Part shown: positions 59,812 to 64,000 of the stretch, in pieces | Layout of the letters: every line of letters begins with the position of its first letter | How positions within the stretch are numbered: the stretch's first letter is position 1 | DNA from: Treponema sp. | Lineage (GTDB): Bacteria; Spirochaetota; Spirochaetia; Treponematales; Treponemataceae | Assembly: GCA_024402505.1 (NCBI GenBank) | Contig: JAKSTP010000001.1 | Coordinates: 62,001 to 126,000 of the forward strand | DNA length: 64,000 nt | Direction: 5' to 3' | The notes under the pieces: model-generated | Told to the model about the DNA's origin: nothing | Database searches by the model: none | The model's input: the letters and a program-made list of their open reading frames with translations, nothing else | Made by a program: the position numbers and the translations under genes

Positions 59812-59826
59812 TAGGTGGATGTGCTA
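59787..59826 (-). terminator. hairpin between the 72-residue gene and tRNA-Pro
   Basis: Perfect 9-bp arms TAGCACATC (59787-59795) and GATGTGCTA (59818-59826), 22-nt loop. On the minus strand TATTATTC follows, a weak U-run, so termination efficiency is doubtful. Confidence 0.45.
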
Positions 59827-59836
59827 TTTTTCAAAA

Positions 59837-60055
59837 TTATTTAAACAATTTATCAATTGTTTTGTCCAGTTCCAGCTGTTCTTTTGGGAAGTTTTCATCT
59901 AGAAATTCGAAACAACTAACGGCTGCTCTCTGGGCATGTTCGTACCAGATTGAGTAAAGTTCTGAACGGATTTCATCTCCAGGATATGGAGCACCTTGTA
60001 CATCTGATACCAGTTCACGCAGGAGTTTTACACATTCTTTTGTTTTTTTATCCAT
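59837..60055 (-). CDS. small acidic helical protein, 72 residues
   Basis: Unrecognised. AGGGGAAG lies 4 nt before the ATG and a TATAAT is present further upstream, supporting expression. The sequence is mainly helical and soluble (KTKECVKLLRELVSDVQG, then ELYSIWYEHAQRAAVSCFEF), with two cysteines and no signal peptide. It follows the M16 protease gene by 36 nt on the same strand and precedes tRNA-Pro. No function can be inferred. Confidence 0.65.
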   Translation of the reverse strand: MDKKTKECVKLLRELVSDVQGAPYPGDEIRSELYSIWYEHAQRAAVSCFEFLDENFPKEQLELDKTIDKLFK

Positions 60056-60091
60056 AAGGCTTCCCCTTTATAAAATCTTTATTTTCTCTAA

Positions 60092-63000
60092 TTATACAGT
60101 AACCTTCAATAAATTTCCACTACCTTTCCCACTCATTTGAATAACCAGCAGTTCTTTTCTTTTCTTCAGGTTTTCAAGAATGCGTTTGGCGGCGGCAGTT
60201 ACATCTTCAGCTTTCATGGTCTTAACAAATTCAAGACTTTCTTCCATCTGTTCATTGGTCTGGCCATAAAGTGTACGATTAAAGCTGTCATTTCCCTTGT
60301 CCCGGGCAATCATTGGGCAGGTCATGTCGCCGTAAATATTCAGAATGGTTTTGTCCACCTCTTCCTGGGTAATGCCGTCCTCAAGGAATTCTTCCAGAGC
60401 TTCAATCACAGTAGGAATTGAATTTTCCGGACGAGGATCCCGGTAGGAATAAAAGAAAATGCCGCTTACAACAGAATCAGCATACATGCCGGCCCCGTAA
60501 GCTCCGTTTACAACGCGGATTTTGTCCCAAAGCACATGACCTGCAAACCAGGTGGCAAACAGATCTTCTGCCATAAACTGGCGGGTTCCGTAAGTTGAAC
60601 ACGGGAACTCCATTGTGGCATATCCAACCTGGCTGTCGATTTTCAAGGTTTCCACATTTCCGTCTGTCTTCTGGATTACAAAAGGCATAAGGTCTTCTAC
60701 AGTGGCATGTTTTGATTTGCAAAGAGGCATGATTTTTGCAGCTTTTACAAACTTTTCAATTACAGGATCAAGCTTTTCGGAAGTTTTTGCATCGGTAACA
60801 TAGTGAACCAGTGCCCCGCCCTTTTTAATCTGACCGTACATCTTTTCAAAGATTTTAAGGCATTCTTCAGCCTTGTCTTCCGTAAGATTAACGGCGTTTT
60901 CGTATCCTGTAATGCCCCAAAGCACTTCCTGAAGTACACCGGCAGGAGACAAACCTGAGTAAAGGCGCTTGAAGGCGTAGTTCAGCGAAGAATTAACAAA
61001 GTTCTGCTTGCGGTTGGAAACACCTTCCTTAAGCATGGTGCCAAGGTGTTCTGCATCCTTGAAATCGATTGTATTGAGAATTACAGCCAGTTTTTCAAAG
61101 GCAGTTTCCATTTTGTCGGCAAGAAGATTCATGGAAAAACGAAGCCAGGTTCGGCCGGTAAAATCCAGGTCCTTGTTTTCTTCAACAAAAGCTTTGGCTT
61201 TTTCCGACGGATTTACATCACCACAGAAAACTCCGGCGTAAAGATTTGGAATATCCTTAAGATCGGTGCGGAAAGCTTCATCCCATTTAAGGCCGTTCCA
61301 TCCAAGATCCACCACCACTTCGGCAAGACGGGCCAGATAAGGATAAAATTCCTTGTCCATTTCGTCGGTAGGAAAAAGAATGTCAAAATAAACAATGCCT
61401 TTGGTATTTTCAATATTCTTGAAAAGAAGGATATCATCCCCCTGATGATTTTTAATCTTTTCGATTGAAGTTACACCAAGATTTCTTTTCCCTGTAAGAT
61501 CGGACACTTCAAGATGTGGAATACAGGCCAGTTCTTCAGGAGTTTCTTCCCTTTCCTGATACTCATGAAGTTCATCATTAATTTTTTTAAGTTCTTTCAG
61601 ATCAATTGACTTTGCATTTTTTGCGATGAAATCTTTTTCGGCCTTTTCCCGGTCTGCCATGTAATCGTCGGAAGGTTCCAGAACAAAGGTAGCAAACTCT
61701 TCATTTTCTGAAAGATATTTTTTAATCAGTTTGTTTGTAAACTCAGGGTCTTTTTCAAGGTTTTTCTTTACTTCTTCAAAAGATGTAATTGGCGTAAGGC
61801 GTTCACGTGGATCCATTCCGTATTTCCAGGCTACTGCACATTTTTCCATTGTGGTAAATGAATAAGGTGCTCCCATATTACGGTATTCCTGGCGGATATT
61901 AAAATCAATCTTATTTACGGCTGTGTAAACATCATCATTATTTACGGGAGTATCTGCAATCTTTTTTACAGCATCAATAATAAAATCAATAACCTTCTTT
62001 TCGTCTCCAGCTTTTACACCTTTAAGACCGATAGAAAAATAACCGTCCTTGTTTGCATTGTGGGCACCTACCATTGGCGCAATATCTTCACCAAGTTTTG
62101 ATTCTTTAAGGGCTTTATTCAAAGGACTGGAATCTTCACCAAGAAGATATTCGTACATGTAATACTGGTCCATGCCTTCTTTACCGATGTTCCAGTTTAC
62201 GCTTACAACGCTGCCGTTTACGCCGGTAGAAAGACCTTTTCCCTTAAAATCACCTTTTACAAAAGGATGGGCATCGCAGTAGTATCCGGTGTATTTTTCA
62301 GGCACAAGAGATTTTTTGCTTTTAAGCTGTTCTTCTGTAAGAGAAACTTTTCCGAATTTCTTTTCAAGGCGTGGAATAAGATTGTCGGCCAGATAATCCA
62401 GCTGTTCTTCCGTAGGAATATTTCCATAAAGGAAAACCAGACAGTTTGAAGGACGGTAATTGGCATTGTGGAAACTGCAGAATTCTTCGTAAGTGGAATT
62501 AACAATTTCCAGAGGATCCCCACCGGAATTGTGTTTTTCTCCAGGATATGGATGGATAGCCTTACCAATTTCTTCTGAATAACAGCGGTAGAAATTGGTA
62601 ACATTGGCTTTCATTTCATTGTAAACAACGCCCTGTACGGAAAGTGATCCGTCTTCTTCGATTTCAAAGCGGTGTCCTTCCTGGCGGAAAGTACGTTCCT
62701 TTAAAAGTGGAAAGAAACAGGCGTCGGCATAAACGTCCATCATGTTATAGTAGTCTTTTTTTACGATGGTAGAACCTGGATAGCCTGTAAAATCGTCCCA
62801 GGTACAGGCGTTTACAAAAGTTTTTACAGAAGTAGTAGCGAGCACGTTGAATGGTTCTTTTGTAGGATACTTTTCCGATCCACAGAGAACCGAATGCTCA
62901 ATCATATGAGGAAGACCTTTTGAGTCGTAAACAGGGGTTCGGAATAAAAAAGAAAAAAGGTTTTCTTCGTCATCATTTACAAGATGAAGAACTTCAAGAC

Positions 63001-63112
63001 CAGTAGTTTTGTGGCGCAGAAGAACAGAATCACAGTCACTGTCGGGAACATAACTTACATCAACAACATAAAAATCACGGTAGATAGAATCTTTTTTTAA
63101 GCTTACTTTCAT
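60092..63112 (-). CDS. M16C zinc metalloprotease (PreP-like)
   Basis: 1006 residues, the full two-half length of presequence-protease/falcilysin-type M16C enzymes. The inverted zinc motif HxxEH is HMIEH at 69-73 and the distal Glu lies in the VVYNEMKANV region. The middle linker helices and C-terminal half are the catalytically inactive clam-shell domain. No signal peptide is seen, so it probably degrades short peptides in the cytoplasm. The -35 region sits in the end of murI and the -10 overlaps the murI stop. No Shine-Dalgarno sequence; the transcript is probably leaderless. Confidence 0.95.
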   Translation of the reverse strand: MKVSLKKDSIYRDFYVVDVSYVPDSDCDSVLLRHKTTGLEVLHLVNDDEENLFSFLFRTPVYDSKGLPHMIEHSVLCGSEKYPTKEPFNVLATTSVKTFVNACTWDDFTGYPGSTIVKKDYYNMMDVYADACFFPLLKERTFRQEGHRFEIEEDGSLSVQGVVYNEMKANVTNFYRCYSEEIGKAIHPYPGEKHNSGGDPLEIVNSTYEEFCSFHNANYRPSNCLVFLYGNIPTEEQLDYLADNLIPRLEKKFGKVSLTEEQLKSKKSLVPEKYTGYYCDAHPFVKGDFKGKGLSTGVNGSVVSVNWNIGKEGMDQYYMYEYLLGEDSSPLNKALKESKLGEDIAPMVGAHNANKDGYFSIGLKGVKAGDEKKVIDFIIDAVKKIADTPVNNDDVYTAVNKIDFNIRQEYRNMGAPYSFTTMEKCAVAWKYGMDPRERLTPITSFEEVKKNLEKDPEFTNKLIKKYLSENEEFATFVLEPSDDYMADREKAEKDFIAKNAKSIDLKELKKINDELHEYQEREETPEELACIPHLEVSDLTGKRNLGVTSIEKIKNHQGDDILLFKNIENTKGIVYFDILFPTDEMDKEFYPYLARLAEVVVDLGWNGLKWDEAFRTDLKDIPNLYAGVFCGDVNPSEKAKAFVEENKDLDFTGRTWLRFSMNLLADKMETAFEKLAVILNTIDFKDAEHLGTMLKEGVSNRKQNFVNSSLNYAFKRLYSGLSPAGVLQEVLWGITGYENAVNLTEDKAEECLKIFEKMYGQIKKGGALVHYVTDAKTSEKLDPVIEKFVKAAKIMPLCKSKHATVEDLMPFVIQKTDGNVETLKIDSQVGYATMEFPCSTYGTRQFMAEDLFATWFAGHVLWDKIRVVNGAYGAGMYADSVVSGIFFYSYRDPRPENSIPTVIEALEEFLEDGITQEEVDKTILNIYGDMTCPMIARDKGNDSFNRTLYGQTNEQMEESLEFVKTMKAEDVTAAAKRILENLKKRKELLVIQMSGKGSGNLLKVTV

Positions 63113-63119
63113 GTGCTCA

Positions 63120-63148
63120 ATTATAAAGCTAGATTATATCTTTTGCAA
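63120..63148 (-). promoter_or_regulatory. M16C protease gene promoter (leaderless type) inside the murI end
   Basis: Minus-strand TTGCAA (63148-63143), 17-nt spacer, TATAAT (63125-63120), then 7 nt to the ATG. The -10 covers the murI stop codon (63121-63123). Confidence 0.7.
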
Positions 63149-63891
63149 ACTTCCACATAGTCTTTTTTGTCGCCGGTGATGATAAGTTTTGCCGGAGTAT
63201 CCAGGGCTTTTTCCCCGCTGCAGTCAATCTTCACAACAGAAAGAGCCCTTTTTACCACCCCTTCCCTTGAATCAACAATAACAGCTTTATCTTTTGCTAC
63301 CCGCTGAAAATTTTCTTTCAGGTTCAAAAAGTGGGTACAGCCAAGAATGATTGCATCCACCTGATTTTCAAGAAAATAGTTTACGGCAGGAATGCAGGCC
63401 TCATCATTTTCTTTCTCAGTGGCCGAAAAAGAATGTCGTTCTATGAAATCAATAAGGCTGGTGTCGTCCCGGAGAACAAGGGTACAGTCAGAAGCAAATT
63501 CTTCTTTAAGTCTCATTACATAAGGATTTTCAACTGTAGCCTTTGTGGCAAGAAGACCGATGCGGCGTGTTTTTGTAAGTCCAGCTGCAACCTTTATGGC
63601 AGGAACCGTTCCCACAAAAGGAATATCCTTAAAATATGAACGGAGATCTTCCAGGGCGTTTACAGAAATGGTATTGCAGGCCACAACCACAGCCCGGGGT
63701 TTATACAGCGGAATATAAGTTTCCAAAGTAGCCGTAATGCATTCTACAATTTCTGAATGATTTTTTGTTCCGTATGGAAAGTTCTTGTTATCGGCAATGT
63801 ATACGCAGGATGCAGACGGGCACACCTTTTTAAGATGTTCAAGGTATGGAAGTCCCCCTGTTCCTGAATCAACAAACAAAAAATCAGTCAT
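63121..63891 (-). CDS. murI: glutamate racemase
   Basis: MurI, 256 residues from ATG 63891 with GCGGA upstream; the longer open frame to 63978 overlaps another reading frame and lacks family similarity. It interconverts L- and D-glutamate for peptidoglycan. Motifs: FVDSGTGGLPYLEHL, YIADNKNFPYGTK, the first catalytic Cys in VVACNTIS and the second in ILGCTHF. It lies 17 nt after a membrane-protein fragment on the same strand. Confidence 0.95.
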   Translation of the reverse strand: MTDFLFVDSGTGGLPYLEHLKKVCPSASCVYIADNKNFPYGTKNHSEIVECITATLETYIPLYKPRAVVVACNTISVNALEDLRSYFKDIPFVGTVPAIKVAAGLTKTRRIGLLATKATVENPYVMRLKEEFASDCTLVLRDDTSLIDFIERHSFSATEKENDEACIPAVNYFLENQVDAIILGCTHFLNLKENFQRVAKDKAVIVDSREGVVKRALSVVKIDCSGEKALDTPAKLIITGDKKDYVEVCKRYNLAL

Positions 63892-63908
63892 ATTTTCCGC
63901 CAATTTAC

Positions 63909-63998
63909 TTACGCACCAAAAAGGCCAAGAAGATAATTCAAAGCCAGAAGGACTGCAAGGAACATAAGTCCCATCCATGTAAAGGTAAGAAGATATTT
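63909..63998 (-). CDS. C-terminal fragment of a membrane protein (cut by window edge)
   Basis: The last 29 codons of a gene entering from the right. The visible tail is one hydrophobic helix (KYLLTFTWMGLMFLAVLLAL region) ending GLFGA and TAA at 63909. It is immediately upstream of murI on the same strand, probably in one transcript. Too short to identify. Confidence 0.5.
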   Translation of the reverse strand, partial: KYLLTFTWMGLMFLAVLLALNYLLGLFGA

Positions 63999-64000
63999 TC

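Overview
The window is a gene-dense, moderately AT-rich chromosomal segment that looks like a free-living or gut spirochaete, most likely Treponema. The evidence is lipoproteins with loose lipoboxes, two tandem Maf-type (flagellin-glycosylation family) proteins, a membrane chemoreceptor, LptF/LptG, a PreP-like M16C protease, an oversized signal peptidase I and a TrpXYZ-like ABC transporter. There is no rRNA, CRISPR array, prophage or intact insertion sequence. Two tRNA genes are present, Gln(TTG) and Pro(TGG).

Layout. 1-7.3 kb: a minus-strand operon dut-lptF-lptG-tgt-HEAT protein-YhaO/SbcD-like nuclease-YhaN/SbcC-like ATPase (cut by the window edge). 7.4-10.2 kb: a family 4 uracil-DNA glycosylase and priA, divergent from dut. 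10.2-15.7 kb: ruvA-ruvB-queA, a DUF4349 lipoprotein and a MutS-like ATPase. 15.7-22.1 kb: a fused DAHP synthase/prephenate dehydratase, a GGDEF/EAL protein, smpB, tsaC and an FtsB/DivIC-like protein. 22.2-29.9 kb: a plus-strand cluster of an 883-residue acidic repeat protein, an unknown protein, two Maf-like proteins and a membrane protein with a degenerate GGDEF-like end. 29.9-42.5 kb: yicC, lepB, HPt, tatD, an M20 peptidase, a chemoreceptor, an ABC importer, a CYTH protein, a DUF975 protein and sppA. 42.5-53.8 kb: lon, lepA, an HtrA-like lipoprotein, a large secreted protein, tilS, rplY, tRNA-Gln, spoVG and ispE. 53.8-64 kb: rsmG, an SH3 lipoprotein, a GH13 enzyme, a MATE transporter, an MBL hydrolase, the tRNA-Pro locus with an odd structured repeat, an M16C protease and murI.

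Themes. DNA repair and replication genes are common (dut, UDG, ruvAB, priA, MutS-like, SbcCD-like), as are translation and tRNA modification genes (tgt, queA, tilS, tsaC, smpB, lepA, rsmG, rplY).

Two non-coding patterns deserve most attention. First, about a dozen genes have a sigma70-type -10 box only 6-10 nt before the start codon and no Shine-Dalgarno sequence, so their mRNAs are probably leaderless. Second, several intergenic inverted repeats, some of them likely terminators, carry the promoter of the next gene inside or against the hairpin. The strangest locus is 59.4-59.8 kb, where a 23-bp copy of the tRNA-Pro 3' end, a terminator and a GC-rich hairpin recur at an exact 220-bp offset around a roughly 144-nt multi-stem element.
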